Positions 52,112 to 63,800 of a DNA stretch of 64,000 bases are shown in pieces; position 1 is the stretch's first letter; each line of letters starts with the position of its first letter. The DNA is from JABDKJ01 sp964609215 (GTDB lineage Bacteria; Bacteroidota; Bacteroidia; Flavobacteriales_D; JABDKJ01): assembly GCA_964609215.1 (NCBI GenBank), contig CAZSQZ010000017.1, positions 1 to 64,000 of the forward strand, given 5' to 3'. A model generated the notes under the pieces. The model was given only the letters and a program-made list of their open reading frames with translations, was not told the DNA's origin and searched no databases. A program made the position numbers and the translations under genes.

Positions 52112-53251
52112 CTATTGAATAATTAGTTTGTGTTCAAAATACGTTCCTTTATCCGAAATACCGGAAAGTATATAAATCCCATTCGATATGGCACCAATGT
52201 TCAAGTTAAAAATGCTGGAATTGATTCCACTTTTTCGAAAAAAGACTCTACCAGTCAAGTCGAAGATACTGACCTCATTGATTTGATTTAAAGATTGAAC
52301 CCTAAGTAAATTATCGTCTTGAATAAAAGTGAAATTTGAGAACTGTTCCTCTTCAACTGAGCTGATAATATCGCAGGTATTGAGTCTTTCCAATTTACCT
52401 ACATTTCCAAACTCATCTTGTTCCTGACTTATTAGAACCGTGCAATTATCTTTAAAAGAAATCCCTTCTCGAGTTGCGGTGGAATTAAAGAAATTATAGC
52501 TCAGATCTCCAGAAAAGAAATCATCACCAGTGAAATTGGAGAAAATAAATACTGAGGAATTAGTAAGTAGAGCCACTCTAGATCCAATACCGTTAATGTC
52601 TGCAGCAGTAATACTTGCGTGGATAGGACTTAAATTTCCAAAATGCGAATTTACCAACTCAGCTACGTGGTTTCCAGGATTTGGAGAAAGGCGATAATGT
52701 TTAATTATTCCATCAAAAGGATTTGTTCTGTTTTTTGTAAATAAATGCAAATTGCCATCAAAATAGAACATGGCCTCAATATCAAAATTCAGGTTTGATT
52801 CTACTGGTGGAAAATTCACCTGATCGCTTAGTGTAAAACTAATAAGTTCAGGATTTACAAAATTGTCCAAAAGATCGGGGTTAGGAATGCGGAAAATTTT
52901 TAAATCAGTCCTATCATTTAAATTGTTTCCAAAATCACCAATATAAAAGAACAATTCACCATCATAGGCAACATCTTCGAAGTCAACAGGTGTAATACCC
53001 TGAAGCGTCAATTCCTCTAGTAAATCACCATTTTCGTTGATGTTAAAAATCTTTGGGTTATCGTCTGTATCATTATGCGTCCAGTAACTATCGGTATCTG
53101 TTTTTTGCAGACCAGAGGATTCCTCTATTTCTATAGGAATGTCTGCAATGAAAATAGGGTCAATTTGTGCACTCAGACAAAATGACCCTAGAAAAAATAT
53201 TGTACTAAGAATAAATGCTTTCAAATCCCTCTTTTGGGCTAATCTAAACAA
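52112..53251 (-). CDS. Secreted protein with T9SS type A sorting domain
   Basis: 379 residues. The signal peptide ends near LSAQ (residue 29). The middle has repeated beta-strand units (IGDFGNN, DIEAMFYFDGNLHLF, ITAADINGIGSRVALLTN), suggesting a propeller. The last 75 residues (from about 305) match the type A C-terminal domain used by the Bacteroidota type IX secretion system: EVSIFDLTGRVFF then GIYILSG. It is likely released or fixed on the cell surface. Three bases separate it from the coiled-coil gene. Confidence 0.85.
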   Translation of the reverse strand: MFRLAQKRDLKAFILSTIFFLGSFCLSAQIDPIFIADIPIEIEESSGLQKTDTDSYWTHNDTDDNPKIFNINENGDLLEELTLQGITPVDFEDVAYDGELFFYIGDFGNNLNDRTDLKIFRIPNPDLLDNFVNPELISFTLSDQVNFPPVESNLNFDIEAMFYFDGNLHLFTKNRTNPFDGIIKHYRLSPNPGNHVAELVNSHFGNLSPIHASITAADINGIGSRVALLTNSSVFIFSNFTGDDFFSGDLSYNFFNSTATREGISFKDNCTVLISQEQDEFGNVGKLERLNTCDIISSVEEEQFSNFTFIQDDNLLRVQSLNQINEVSIFDLTGRVFFRKSGINSSIFNLNIGAISNGIYILSGISDKGTYFEHKLIIQ

Positions 53252-53254
53252 TTA

Positions 53255-53962
53255 TTACATACCTAGAATTTCTTTTACTTCACGAAGCTTTGATTTTTTA
53301 GTGTCCAATTCCGCCTCTGACGAGGTCATTTCAATTTTCGTTTTTTCTATATTTCCTTTTGCTTTTACAATCTGTCCACTTATTTTTTTTCCCTCACCTT
53401 CAATTTTTTTCAATTCTCCTTCCATGCCTTTGATAGCGTCTTCTTTAGAAGCCAAACTATTTCCTTCAATAGTTGAATTGGTATCAGCTATTTCTGCATC
53501 CTTTTCAGAAATAAAACCTTGATTATTTGAGATTTCAATTTCCAACTGCTCTATCTCGGATTCCAATTGTTGTATTTGCCCCTTCTTTTTAGCAATTGCC
53601 TTTAACGCACGATCATTCTCGACTTCAAATTTCTTCTTTTCACCCTGCAACCTCTTTACCTTGTCTTCAAGGGTCGATAAATCCAGACCTGAGATTTCCG
53701 CTTTAGCTGCTTGTATCTCTAATTTCTTAGCAGATTGAAACTCTTCATTTTCTGCAAGCTTAAGTTCACTCGCTTTTATACTTTTTTCATTTTCTTTTAT
53801 GGCTTTATTACCCTTCTCAATTGTTTTGTTTAATTTATCAATTTCCTTTTGAAGTGTTGGTAATAATGCCTGTGCCTGAGCTTTGCTCATAGAAGGTGTT
53901 TCTTGAGCAATAAGGCTAAGAGACATGAAAGCAATCGTTACTATAGATAGGATATATTTCAT
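53255..53962 (-). CDS. Secreted coiled-coil protein
   Basis: 235 residues. A signal peptide (about 1-20, ending LIAQ) is followed by an almost unbroken heptad pattern rich in Lys, Glu and Leu. No catalytic motif is present. It is probably a periplasmic structural protein. It is cotranscribed with the T9SS-type protein three bases downstream. Confidence 0.78.
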   Translation of the reverse strand: MKYILSIVTIAFMSLSLIAQETPSMSKAQAQALLPTLQKEIDKLNKTIEKGNKAIKENEKSIKASELKLAENEEFQSAKKLEIQAAKAEISGLDLSTLEDKVKRLQGEKKKFEVENDRALKAIAKKKGQIQQLESEIEQLEIEISNNQGFISEKDAEIADTNSTIEGNSLASKEDAIKGMEGELKKIEGEGKKISGQIVKAKGNIEKTKIEMTSSEAELDTKKSKLREVKEILGM

Positions 53963-54047
53963 ATTACTATTTTTGTTTTGGACGTTCTATTTTGCTGTAG
54001 TCACATAAAAAGACCCGTTGAGATCTTCTTAATCTACTTGGTTGATG

Positions 54048-55559
54048 TCAATCTTTAATAAATTTAATGATCTTTCGGCTGTCATTTGCAATAAATTCGA
54101 TGAAATAAGCTCCTGATTTCCAAGGTGTTGAATTGATTTCAATGACTTCTCCTTTTTGAAAATACTCAAATTTTGTGAAAACACGTTGCCCAGTGCTATT
54201 AAAAACCCTAATGTCCGATTCCAGATCTTGATTAGTGTTATTTTTAATGAAAGCAATATCATGACTTGGATTAGGGAATAAATCCAAGTGGTCAATAAAA
54301 TTATCAATAGAACCGATAGAAGTTATTAAAGACGTTCGTCTAAAAGTAATATCGTCAACATAGAACTCAGGATTTAGCCCATTTGGAGCAGAAGATGGAA
54401 AAAAGTTCAAAGCTCCAATAATTGGAGCTCCAGTCCCAAAACCCTGGCTTTCATCGCTAAATGTCCATATATGAACGGAGTTTCCATCCACCAATAATTG
54501 GGAAACATCATTATCAATATCATAGACGAGAGTTATGGTATGCCATGTATCATCAGACCATGAAAAGTTTGCAGCACCTGGTACTTCTGTATCTAGAGTT
54601 CCAGATGTTCCTCCAATAAACAATTCGTGAGCCCATGAAATACCGGGAACTTCATCATGTTGTAGGTTAAAATAAGCACCAGAGCTATTGGGAGTGAGCA
54701 TTTTGAAGTTCAGCTCCCATGTTCCAGCAGAAAAATTACCCATGGGGTAAAGAGCATCACAACTGGTTCCTTCCATTCTTCCTGAATTGGTGCCATTATA
54801 GGAAAATGTATTGGAAACGACCCCATCCTCAGTAGTTTGAGAACCAGAGCCAGACCAGGTGGACCATTGTTGAGAAACACTTCCTAAAAAAGCCCCTGCT
54901 AAATAATCATCAAAGTCTTCTTTTGATTTATAAATATATATATCGTCTATGTAATAAAGTGCAGTTTGACCAGTTGGAGCAAAAGGAAAAATATTTATGC
55001 CTCCCAAAGGCGAATCAAAAGTAAATGAACCCATTGGAGCGCCATCTTGATAGATAGCAATAACATCACCAGCAATATCTATAACATGGCTCATTCTGAA
55101 CCAAGAAGCAGGATTATAAGTTCCTGAAGCCACTTGCACCTGATCCATTATTATTTCCCATGTTCCATCATCAGAGAAGAAACATTCAAAGGCCCAACCA
55201 ATTCCAGGAGAAGTATCCTCCTGAACATTATAATACGCACCATTTCCAGGCTCAATATAAATGGATAGCTCAAAGGTATATTCCCCTTCGCTGTAATTGT
55301 TTAGAGGTATAAGCACATCTGCGGATCCACCACCAACACATTCCAAAGAATTAGAACCACTGTTAGCTTGATTAGATACAACAAATAAATCCTCAGCAGT
55401 CCCAGCTCCTGTTCCACTCCAAGTATCCCACACTGTTGATTGATTTCCAATATAATCTCCCGTGGAGTAAGATTCGAAATTTTCCTCCCAAAAAGTCTGA
55501 GATTGAGCAAAAAATCCAAAAAGTGCAAGGAAAGAAATAGTGAGTAAAAAACTTCTCAT
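54048..55559 (-). CDS. Secreted protein with two related lectin-like domains and T9SS sorting domain
   Basis: 503 residues. After a signal peptide (ending SQ, about 21) two related beta-sandwich units follow: the first about 25-215 and the second about 220-410. Each has the WxxW/TWSG, NSxxxEG/C, Y(F)N(V/L)Q and W(F)RMSHV/WHTITLVYDI landmarks of LamG-like folds. The end (DLFPNPSHDIAFIKN, then GQRVFTKFEYF) is a type A T9SS domain. It may bind glycans or adhere to surfaces. Confidence 0.85.
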   Translation of the reverse strand: MRSFLLTISFLALFGFFAQSQTFWEENFESYSTGDYIGNQSTVWDTWSGTGAGTAEDLFVVSNQANSGSNSLECVGGGSADVLIPLNNYSEGEYTFELSIYIEPGNGAYYNVQEDTSPGIGWAFECFFSDDGTWEIIMDQVQVASGTYNPASWFRMSHVIDIAGDVIAIYQDGAPMGSFTFDSPLGGINIFPFAPTGQTALYYIDDIYIYKSKEDFDDYLAGAFLGSVSQQWSTWSGSGSQTTEDGVVSNTFSYNGTNSGRMEGTSCDALYPMGNFSAGTWELNFKMLTPNSSGAYFNLQHDEVPGISWAHELFIGGTSGTLDTEVPGAANFSWSDDTWHTITLVYDIDNDVSQLLVDGNSVHIWTFSDESQGFGTGAPIIGALNFFPSSAPNGLNPEFYVDDITFRRTSLITSIGSIDNFIDHLDLFPNPSHDIAFIKNNTNQDLESDIRVFNSTGQRVFTKFEYFQKGEVIEINSTPWKSGAYFIEFIANDSRKIIKFIKD

Positions 55560-55636
55560 AGCTATTAGATTTTAGTTGCTAGCTTCAAATCGATTTTTAA
55601 ATTTAACAAATATAAAAGTACAATAATAGAGTTTGA

Positions 55637-56437
55637 ATGTTTGTGTTTCTGGTAATATTGATTTGTGCGGTAATCATCTACCTTGCCACTTTGTTAATAT
55701 TCTATATTATTCAAGAGCGTTTTATTTTTGTTCCAAATCTTATAAAAAAAGACCCTTCTATTAAGCTTGTTTCCGACTTTGAAGATGTTTACTTGGAAGG
55801 CAGTCACAATGGAAAATTACATGGGATGCTCATTAAAACTGAAGCTCCCAAAGGAGTTATTCTTTACTTACATGGAAATACAGGGAGCTTGTTTAAATGG
55901 GCTGTTTTAGCGGAAGAGTTAACACATTATGGTTATGACGTACTTCCTTTTGATTATAGAGGATATGGTAAAAGCTCAGGAAATAGATCAGAAGAGATAA
56001 TGCATGAAGATGCCCAAAAATTTTATGACATAGCTAAGGAAAGATATGGTGAAAGTAATGTTATTATCTATGGTAGATCCTTGGGAACTGGCTTTGCTAC
56101 CATGCTCGCATCAAAGAACAACCCCAAAAAAATGATTCTGGAGACACCTTATGATAACTTTAGAAATGTAGCTGATTTTCATTTTCCTTTTATTCCTTGC
56201 AGGTGGCTTTTGAAATATGAATTTCAAAATGATGTGCATATTAAAAAGGTTAATTGCCCAATTCTTATTTTACACGGAACTAGAGATAGAATTATACCAT
56301 TTAAATTAGCTATTAATTTATACGAACAAATTGAAGAGGGGACGGAAAATCAACTGGTTACTATTCCAAGAGGAAAACATAATAATCTCGCATCTTTTGC
56401 TCTTTTCAGAGAAAAGATCACAGAATTTATCAATTGA
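55637..56437 (+). CDS. Membrane-anchored alpha/beta hydrolase
   Basis: 266 residues. An N-terminal hydrophobic helix (about 2-24) is followed by a hydrolase core of the YfhR/Bem46 kind: the oxyanion LYLHGNTGS, the elbow YGRSLGTG with nucleophile Ser, the acid in LHGTRDRII and the His in PRGKHNN. The substrate is unknown. It overlaps the penicillin acylase frame's earliest possible start, so the two are cotranscribed. Confidence 0.87.
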   Translation: MFVFLVILICAVIIYLATLLIFYIIQERFIFVPNLIKKDPSIKLVSDFEDVYLEGSHNGKLHGMLIKTEAPKGVILYLHGNTGSLFKWAVLAEELTHYGYDVLPFDYRGYGKSSGNRSEEIMHEDAQKFYDIAKERYGESNVIIYGRSLGTGFATMLASKNNPKKMILETPYDNFRNVADFHFPFIPCRWLLKYEFQNDVHIKKVNCPILILHGTRDRIIPFKLAINLYEQIEEGTENQLVTIPRGKHNNLASFALFREKITEFIN

Positions 56438-56439
56438 AA

Positions 56440-58797
56440 ATGAAGAAGCTATTAAAGTGGATATTTGGAATCATATTAGGAGCAATGCTTATTTTAAGTG
56501 TATTTCTGTATGTGCAATATAAGTCGTCTTCCCTTGATTATTCAGCGGAAAAAAAGCTACCTGTTAAGGACAAGGTAGATGTTTATTTTGATAATATCGG
56601 AGTACCTCATGTTTACTCAGGAAATGCTGAAGATGCATACTTTACTTTAGGATATGTGGTTTCATCAGAACGCTATTTTCAAGCGGATATGATGAGGAGA
56701 ATTGGAAAGGGTAGGCTTGCGGAAGTTTTTGGAGAAAAGCTAGTAGAAACGGATAAGTTATTTCGGACTCTGGGTATTGAAAAGCACAGCTTAAACAGCA
56801 TTGAAGCTATTGATAAGGATAAGGATTATTTTAAGCTGGCACAAGAGTACTTGAGAGGCTTTAATTACGCTATGAAAAATAGCAATGAGCCTTTGGAATA
56901 TAAAATCCTTGGCATTGAAAGAGAGAAATTTGACTTTTCAGATTTAATGGCAATTTCAGCTTACATGGCATTCAACTTTGATAAGGGTTTAAAGAATGAT
57001 CCATTCATGAATAGTTATTGGCAAGAAATGGGGGAGGAATATATGTCTGATTTTAAGCCCGATACCTTTGAGGTACTTAAAGACTCTTTATTGAATAATG
57101 GAGCGTTTGTTTTTTCCATGGATACAATTGCTGCAATATTTGACAAGCTTCCAACCTCACCTTTTTTAGGAAGCAATGCTTGGGTGGTATCAACGGATAA
57201 ATCTAGCAGTGGTCAGGTCCTATTCTCAAATGATACACATATAAGAAACTCTCAGCCAGCAACATGGTATGAAGCCCATATAGAATACCCCAACTTTAGT
57301 TTTTATGGGAATTATTTACCAGGCATACCCTTCGCATTAATAGGCCATACAAGACAATATGCTTGGGGATTAACAATGCTACAAAATGATGATACAGATT
57401 TGTTCAAAGAGCAGTATAATAAGGAAACAGATCAGTATTATCATAATAGAGTATGGAAAGAATTTGAAACTAGAAAGGAAACCATCAAGGTAAAAGATGC
57501 CGAAGATTTAACTATTGAAATAAAGGAGTCTGTGCATGGGCCTTTGATTAATGATATTATAAAGGTCAAATATGAACAGCCTATATCCATGCATTGGACC
57601 TACCGTAAATTTCTCAATAACTTATTGGAGGTCTTCCATAAGCTTGCATATGGAAAGGATATTAATGATGTTGAAAGTGCAGCCTCTGAAATAGTTTCAC
57701 CTGGATTAAATATGGCTTACGGGGATAGTGATGGAAATATCGCATTATGGGCTTGTGCTAAACTAATAAAACGAGATAGTACGTATGCTCAATTGATTCT
57801 ACCTGGAACAGGGGAATTTGATATTACTGAGTATCATGACTTTTCATCAAATCCACAATATAAAAATCCAGCTTCAGGTTTCGTGTATACCGCAAATCAC
57901 AATCATGGAGAATATAAAGGAATTCAGCATCAGGGATACTATGCTGCTATGGATAGAGCAAATGCCATCCGCGAATTTTTAAATGATCAAGAAAAACTTT
58001 CTATTTCCGATTTAAAGGAATTAGCCTTATTGAATGTAAATAAAAACGATAATGAACTATGTGATTTTCTGTTGCAGTATGTTAACACAGATGGCTTTAC
58101 TCAAGTTGAATTATCAGCTTTAAACATTCTTGAGAACTGGGATGGGCAGTATAGTATTGAAAGCAAAGGCCCCATTGTTTTTCAAAATTTTAAATATTAC
58201 TTGTTGAAGAGTGTGTTTGAGGATGAAATAGGCGATGAGAATTATAAAGAGTTTATTTCCAAAGGTGATGTTAAAAAAGGAATAGATAAAGTCATAAGAA
58301 ATTTTAATAGTATTTGGTGGAAAAATGAGAATGGTAATCAAAGCCCAAATGAATTGATAACCAGCTCTTTTAAGCAAGGCATAGAGAATATTATTGATAA
58401 AAAAGGAGGTCAAACAAGTGAGTGGCATTGGGGAAATTGCCATTTTTCATATTTTGGCCACCCACTTGGTACAGTAAAACCATTGGATAAAGTATTTGAT
58501 ATTGGTCCTTTTCCTAGCCCGGGAAGCCCAAAAACTGTTAATGCTCAGTCTTTTACCATGAATGAATCTTGTAACTATAAGGTTTTTTCAGGCCCTCAAA
58601 TGCGAATTATGATAGATTTTAATGATGTTGAAGGGGCTGAAAGCATCTTACCCGTAGGTCAAAGCGGGAATCCTTCTTCAGAGTTTTATTCAAATCAAGC
58701 AGAGAATTTTGTAGCTGGAAAGTATAGATCCATGTTAATGAAAAAAGAAGAAATTCAAACCGATGGTCGAAAATTGGCTATTCATCCCCTGAAATAG
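56440..58797 (+). CDS. Penicillin acylase-family Ntn hydrolase
   Basis: 785 residues from the ATG at 56440. A signal/anchor segment (about 8-26) leads to the alpha chain. The precursor would cleave before Ser245 in LGSNAWVVS, whose Ser is the N-terminal nucleophile of the beta chain. DTHIRNSQPATWYEAHIEY and the oxyanion segments that follow fit the family. Members cleave beta-lactams, acyl-homoserine lactones or other amides in the periplasm. The substrate cannot be fixed here. Confidence 0.92.
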   Translation: MKKLLKWIFGIILGAMLILSVFLYVQYKSSSLDYSAEKKLPVKDKVDVYFDNIGVPHVYSGNAEDAYFTLGYVVSSERYFQADMMRRIGKGRLAEVFGEKLVETDKLFRTLGIEKHSLNSIEAIDKDKDYFKLAQEYLRGFNYAMKNSNEPLEYKILGIEREKFDFSDLMAISAYMAFNFDKGLKNDPFMNSYWQEMGEEYMSDFKPDTFEVLKDSLLNNGAFVFSMDTIAAIFDKLPTSPFLGSNAWVVSTDKSSSGQVLFSNDTHIRNSQPATWYEAHIEYPNFSFYGNYLPGIPFALIGHTRQYAWGLTMLQNDDTDLFKEQYNKETDQYYHNRVWKEFETRKETIKVKDAEDLTIEIKESVHGPLINDIIKVKYEQPISMHWTYRKFLNNLLEVFHKLAYGKDINDVESAASEIVSPGLNMAYGDSDGNIALWACAKLIKRDSTYAQLILPGTGEFDITEYHDFSSNPQYKNPASGFVYTANHNHGEYKGIQHQGYYAAMDRANAIREFLNDQEKLSISDLKELALLNVNKNDNELCDFLLQYVNTDGFTQVELSALNILENWDGQYSIESKGPIVFQNFKYYLLKSVFEDEIGDENYKEFISKGDVKKGIDKVIRNFNSIWWKNENGNQSPNELITSSFKQGIENIIDKKGGQTSEWHWGNCHFSYFGHPLGTVKPLDKVFDIGPFPSPGSPKTVNAQSFTMNESCNYKVFSGPQMRIMIDFNDVEGAESILPVGQSGNPSSEFYSNQAENFVAGKYRSMLMKKEEIQTDGRKLAIHPLK

Positions 58798-58859
58798 TCG
58801 ATTCGTGCAACTTTCTGTACCTCTTCTCGTATTATTTGGGTAGCATAACTTAGAGATGT

Positions 58860-59489
58860 ATGAAAAAAGTGAGATGGATATTAGTTGCAGTGGCTCTAGT
58901 GATAATCTTTGGTAGCCAGGCATTTTCAAGAGATTATAGAAATGATTCTGATAGTCTAAAGGCAAAGACATTTAGGCAATGGGCAGTTAAAAAGATTCAG
59001 CAAAAAGACACAACTGCCGCTTTATTGCTATTAGAAGAGTCTATTTATACTAATCCAGATGATTGGATGTCCTATTACAACCGGGCTACTATTCATTACA
59101 ATATGGGAGAGTCAGCTAAAGCAATAGATGATATAAATATGGCTTTAGATTTAAATGCAGATTTTGTTAATGGTCTCTATTTCAGGAGTATGATATTCTA
59201 TTATCTGACAGATTATAGGCAAAGTGAGAGCGATTTAAACAAAGCATTGGATTTGGCTCCGCAAAGCGCATTTTTATTGAGAAAGCGAGGAGCGGTAAGA
59301 TACAATATGCAGAAAAAATTATCCGCGCTCAAAGATTTTGATGAGGCAATTGATTTGAATCCTTTTGATCCTATTAGCTTCTACAATAGATATGTTACCA
59401 AAGATGCCTTAGAAGATGATAAAGGTTCAAAACAAGACTTGTTGAGAGCTCTATCTTTAGGATTTAATCCAAATATGGTTGAGTATTAG
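58860..59489 (+). CDS. Secreted tetratricopeptide-repeat protein
   Basis: 209 residues. A signal segment (about 1-22) is followed by four TPR units, such as WMSYYNRATIHYNMGESAKAIDD, FVNGLYFRSMIFYYL, and FLLRKRGAVRYNMQ. It likely serves as a periplasmic protein-binding scaffold. It is convergent with the FAD oxidoreductase with four overlapping bases. Confidence 0.85.
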   Translation: MKKVRWILVAVALVIIFGSQAFSRDYRNDSDSLKAKTFRQWAVKKIQQKDTTAALLLLEESIYTNPDDWMSYYNRATIHYNMGESAKAIDDINMALDLNADFVNGLYFRSMIFYYLTDYRQSESDLNKALDLAPQSAFLLRKRGAVRYNMQKKLSALKDFDEAIDLNPFDPISFYNRYVTKDALEDDKGSKQDLLRALSLGFNPNMVEY

Positions 59490-60607
59490 TCTATAAGATT
59501 AGCTAACTCTTTCCCATTAAGTATTCCTATCGCAACGCCCATACCGCCAAGGCGCGCAGCGCAGTGAAGGTTGTCATTGATTTTTTTAAGAATAGGTTTC
59601 TTGCTTTTCCCTATTCCCATTATGCCTGTCCATTTTTGTTCTATTTCAAATTCGGTTGATGGAAGAATACATTCCTTCAAAATACTCTCTAATTTATGTT
59701 GGATTTTAGAGTTAATCTCTAATTTATCGGTCGTTTCAGCGGCAAAATCTATATTTCTTGCACCACCAAAGAGTACTCTGTTTTCAACAGCACGGAAATA
59801 GTAATAGCCTTCATCAAAATGAAAGCAGGAATCAAAATGAAGCTTAGGAATAGATCTCGTAATTAAAACTTGGGCTCTAGCAGGTTGAATATCCAAGTCC
59901 ACAAATTTTTTGGAAAAGCCATTTGTCGCCAGCACTAAAGAAATTGCTGAAATTCGAATGTCCTCATTTGTTCTCAAAGAATAGAAGTTTTGATTTCGTT
60001 CAAGCTCGCGGATTTCCGTGTTGAAATGAATATTTACGCCTATTTCAGTGCATAATTGCATGAGAGAACGAATCATTTTTACGGGATTCAATTGACCTTC
60101 ATACTGATTGAAAATCATTTGCTCAAATCCCTTAAAACCATATTGATCAGGTATTTTGTCTGCTATTTTATATACATCTTTTCCAATTATATCCTTCATC
60201 TTTAGGTTGATGCTTTCTATCTGATCGGAGCAATTTTTAAAGAGCTCAGCATCTTCTTTTCTGAATAGTTCATATGCACCATTATAGTTCAGATCTACTT
60301 GATTCTTGCCTAATATTGACTCAATCATTTTAAGCCCTTTAAACCGCATTTCAACTAGTTCAAAGACTTCGCTTTCAGGCATGGTTTTCAAATCTGAAAG
60401 TACTTCTGATAGACTACCAAAACATGCAAAACCAGCATTTTTAGTGCTTGCCCCAGAAGGCATTTTTCCTCTTTCAAAAACAGATATGATTTTTTCGGGA
60501 AATTTCTTTTTAAGAAAGTAAGCACAGGATAATCCAGTATATCCCGCCCCTATAATGGCAAAATCGCATTTTTCATAAAAGAACGTTTTCTCCCAAAAAC
60601 TAAGCAT
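59486..60607 (-). CDS. FAD-dependent oxidoreductase (DAO family)
   Basis: 373 residues. FAD motif AIIGAGYTGLSCAYFLKKK begins at residue 17 and NAGFACFG follows near 56. The C-terminal ARLGGMGVAIGILNGKELANL closes the flavin site. The DAO family includes glycine oxidase, sarcosine oxidase and D-amino acid dehydrogenases; the substrate here is unknown. Confidence 0.88.
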   Translation of the reverse strand: MLSFWEKTFFYEKCDFAIIGAGYTGLSCAYFLKKKFPEKIISVFERGKMPSGASTKNAGFACFGSLSEVLSDLKTMPESEVFELVEMRFKGLKMIESILGKNQVDLNYNGAYELFRKEDAELFKNCSDQIESINLKMKDIIGKDVYKIADKIPDQYGFKGFEQMIFNQYEGQLNPVKMIRSLMQLCTEIGVNIHFNTEIRELERNQNFYSLRTNEDIRISAISLVLATNGFSKKFVDLDIQPARAQVLITRSIPKLHFDSCFHFDEGYYYFRAVENRVLFGGARNIDFAAETTDKLEINSKIQHKLESILKECILPSTEFEIEQKWTGIMGIGKSKKPILKKINDNLHCAARLGGMGVAIGILNGKELANLID

Positions 60608-60828
60608 ATACAGGCTTTAATAGTATTATAATAAATTTAAAAGCAAGGCATTTAAGAAGCATACAACTCAAATCTATTTTAATTTATTGGAAAATGAACG
60701 TTTCAGGTTAAACAGTGTATTTCAATTTGTGAATAATTATATACCATTTAATCGATAACTTCGGCAGGAATTTTGCGTTGTTATTTATACAGCTGCGCCA
60801 AATTTTTACGATATTTGAAGATATCAGT

Positions 60829-63800
60829 ATGAAATTAGTTAAAGATTTGATATTCAGGGATTTATTTCCGAAAGCATTTGCCTTGTTTTTTGCACTTGCC
60901 TTTACTTTACCTGCAATGGGTCAGGAAGATGATGAATTCATTCATGTCTATGGTACAATTAAAGATTACCAAACGAGGAGAAAACTATCAGGTGTAACCG
61001 TGTCCGTAAAACAAGATGGAAAGACCTTTAAGTCTATAACCACAACTGCGAATGGGAAATTTGAATTTTTCCTTCCTCTCGATCATGTCTACAACATAAA
61101 TTATTCAAAATCAAATTACATTGCTAAGAATATTGAAATAGATTCAAAGAACGTTCCCAATGAGTTGAGAAGGGGAGGTTTTTCAATGAATACAGATGTG
61201 GATATCTTCGAAAGTGTGCCTGATATCGATTTTTCATTTCTTGAAAATCCAATTGGTAAAGCAAATTGGGATAATGCGAAAGGTGAAATTTCCTGGAATT
61301 ACGAATACATAGAAAGTGTAAAGAATCAGATTGATCGTCTGATGAAAGAATACGATAAGGCTAAAAAAGAAGAAGATAAAGAAGAAGAATCAGCAAACAA
61401 AGAGGAAGAAGAGCGAAACCTGAAGTTCGAGAAATTAATGAAGGATGGTGGAATTGCTTTGGAAACAAAGAAATATGATTCTGCAGTTGCTAAATACCAA
61501 GAGGCGGTTTCTTTAAAACCTGATAATCAATTGGCAAAGGATAAGTTAGAGGAGTCAAAGAAGAAACTTGATGAGGAAAAGGCCCTAGCCGAAGCGAACA
61601 AGAAATTTAATGAGTTCTTAGATAAAGGAGATGATGCATTTAAAGCAAAGAATTTTGAGGATGCCATAAAAAATTATGAGAGCGCTCTTGAAATAAAGGA
61701 CAATGAAAAATATCCTAAAGATCAAATAGCTCAAGCTAAATTAAAACTAGAGGAACTCGCTAAAGTAGAGGCAGAGGAAAAAGAATTTAATGATCTTCTT
61801 GCTAAAGGAGACGGTGATGTTGCCAATAACGAATTTGACGGTGCTATTGAATCTTATCAGAAAGCACTTGAACTGAAGCCTTTGGACAAAGGAGTTAAGA
61901 CAAAAATTGATAAAGCCCAGAAATTGAAAGACGAGTTTTTGGCAAATGCAGCAAAGGAGGAAGAATTTCAGAACTTGGTAAAAGAAGCTGATGGTCTTTT
62001 CTCCTCCGAAAATTATCAGGAATCTATTAATAAGTACAATGAAGCTCTTAAAGTTAAAAAGGATGCTTACGCAACAGAGCAAATAAGTAAAGCCGAGGAA
62101 AAAATTAAAGAGCTGGAAAATGCTGAGAAAGAGGCAATGGAGCTAGCAAAAAAGGAAGAAGAATATAATTCCTTTATGAGTGATGGGGAGCGTCAACTAT
62201 CGGATAATAAATTTAATGAAGCTATTTCTAGCTTTAAGGAGGCCTTAAAAATTAAGGAGGGGGATTCTACGGCAAGTAATAAGTTAGCAGCTGCGGAAAA
62301 GGCTAAAGAAGAGTCTGAAGCAAATATGGCAAAACAAGAACGCTATAATAATCTTATTGAAACGGCACAATCTCAGCAGAAATCGGGTGAATTGGAAGAA
62401 AGTTTGTCAACATATCAAGAAGCCGACAAACTAATGAGTACTAAGGATACCACAACTAAAATAGCAGAGCTTGAAGATTTAATCGAGGCAAAAAAAGCCA
62501 AAGAAAAGGAAGAAGAGGAATTAGCGGCTCAAGCTGCTTTAGCTGAAAAAGAAAAAGAAGAATTAGATAAGCAGTTCAATGAACTTGTTGAGAATGGAGA
62601 TGTTGCCAATGATTCTCAAGATTATCAAGTAGCAATTGACAATTACAAACAAGCTCTTTCCTTAAAAACAGATGATCGAAATGTTAAAGGAAAATTGGAA
62701 AGTGCTGAAAAGGCGCTTGAAAAAATAAATGCTGAATTGGCTGCAGCAGAACAGAAGAGATTGGAAGAAGAAGAAAGGTTGGCAGAACAGAAAAAGCTAG
62801 AAGAGGAAGAAAGAGCTCGTGAGAAAGAATTGGAGGAAGAAAGGGAAAGGCAAAAAGCTTCAGAGAGAGAAAGGGAGAAAGAATATGAACGCTTGATTTC
62901 AATTGCAGATGAACAATTTGAAGATAAGAACTTCGATTTGGCAATAGAGAATTATACAGCAGCTCAAGAGTTTAATTCTGAAAACCAATATGCGCAAGAA
63001 CAAATTGAGCGTATTGAAAGGATGAAAGAAAAGCAAGAGCAAGAAAGATTGGAGGAAGAAGCCTTGGCTGAAGAGAGAAGAAGTAAAGAAGAAGAGGCGG
63101 CAAGAAAAAGAGAACTTCAGAAAAGTAAATTTGATAGTGATCTGGAGCAGGAAGCGGAGGAGTATATGGCAAATTTAAGAGCGGAGAGAATTAAAGCTAA
63201 AGCTCAAAAGGCAAAAGATGCCAAAGAAAATTGGAATGCAACACAACAAGACTTTACTCAAATAAGTGAAGAAGTATTAGTCCAAAATCAGGAGCAGATT
63301 CAGGGTTATAAAGATGAGATAGCCGATAGAGAAAATGCCTTTAACAAAGAATCCAAAGTTAAAGCCGAATTAGTAAAGGATACTAAAGAAGATCAACAGT
63401 CATTTAATAGTGAAAAAAGTGATAGTCAGAATAGAAGAATAGAGGATGCTGTAGGTGAATTGAATTCATATAGTGATTACAAAAAGGAAATGGCGGAAGT
63501 AGGCAATAGCTTAAATGAAGAAAAGTTTGAAGCAATTGCAGATTTAAAAATGGTAAATCAAGAGCTACAAACAGATGGTGTTGAGAAACAGAAAAAATCG
63601 TCTGAAGAGATAAATACTCAAAAGAAAGTGTATGAAAGAAATGCTCAGAGATATGCTTCAGAAGGAAATAAGAAAATAAGCGATTCTAATTACAAGTTAG
63701 TTGAAAATAAAAAGGCTGTAAGCGAGTATTATAGTGGTAGGGCGAAGGAAGCTAAGGACAATGGAACTGAAATTCTATCTAAGGAAAAAAAGAACTTAAA

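Noticed and set aside
54029..54307. Minus-strand frame overlapping the end of the T9SS-type lectin-like protein
   Set aside because: It is another frame of the same strand over the sorting domain of the real gene and has no features.
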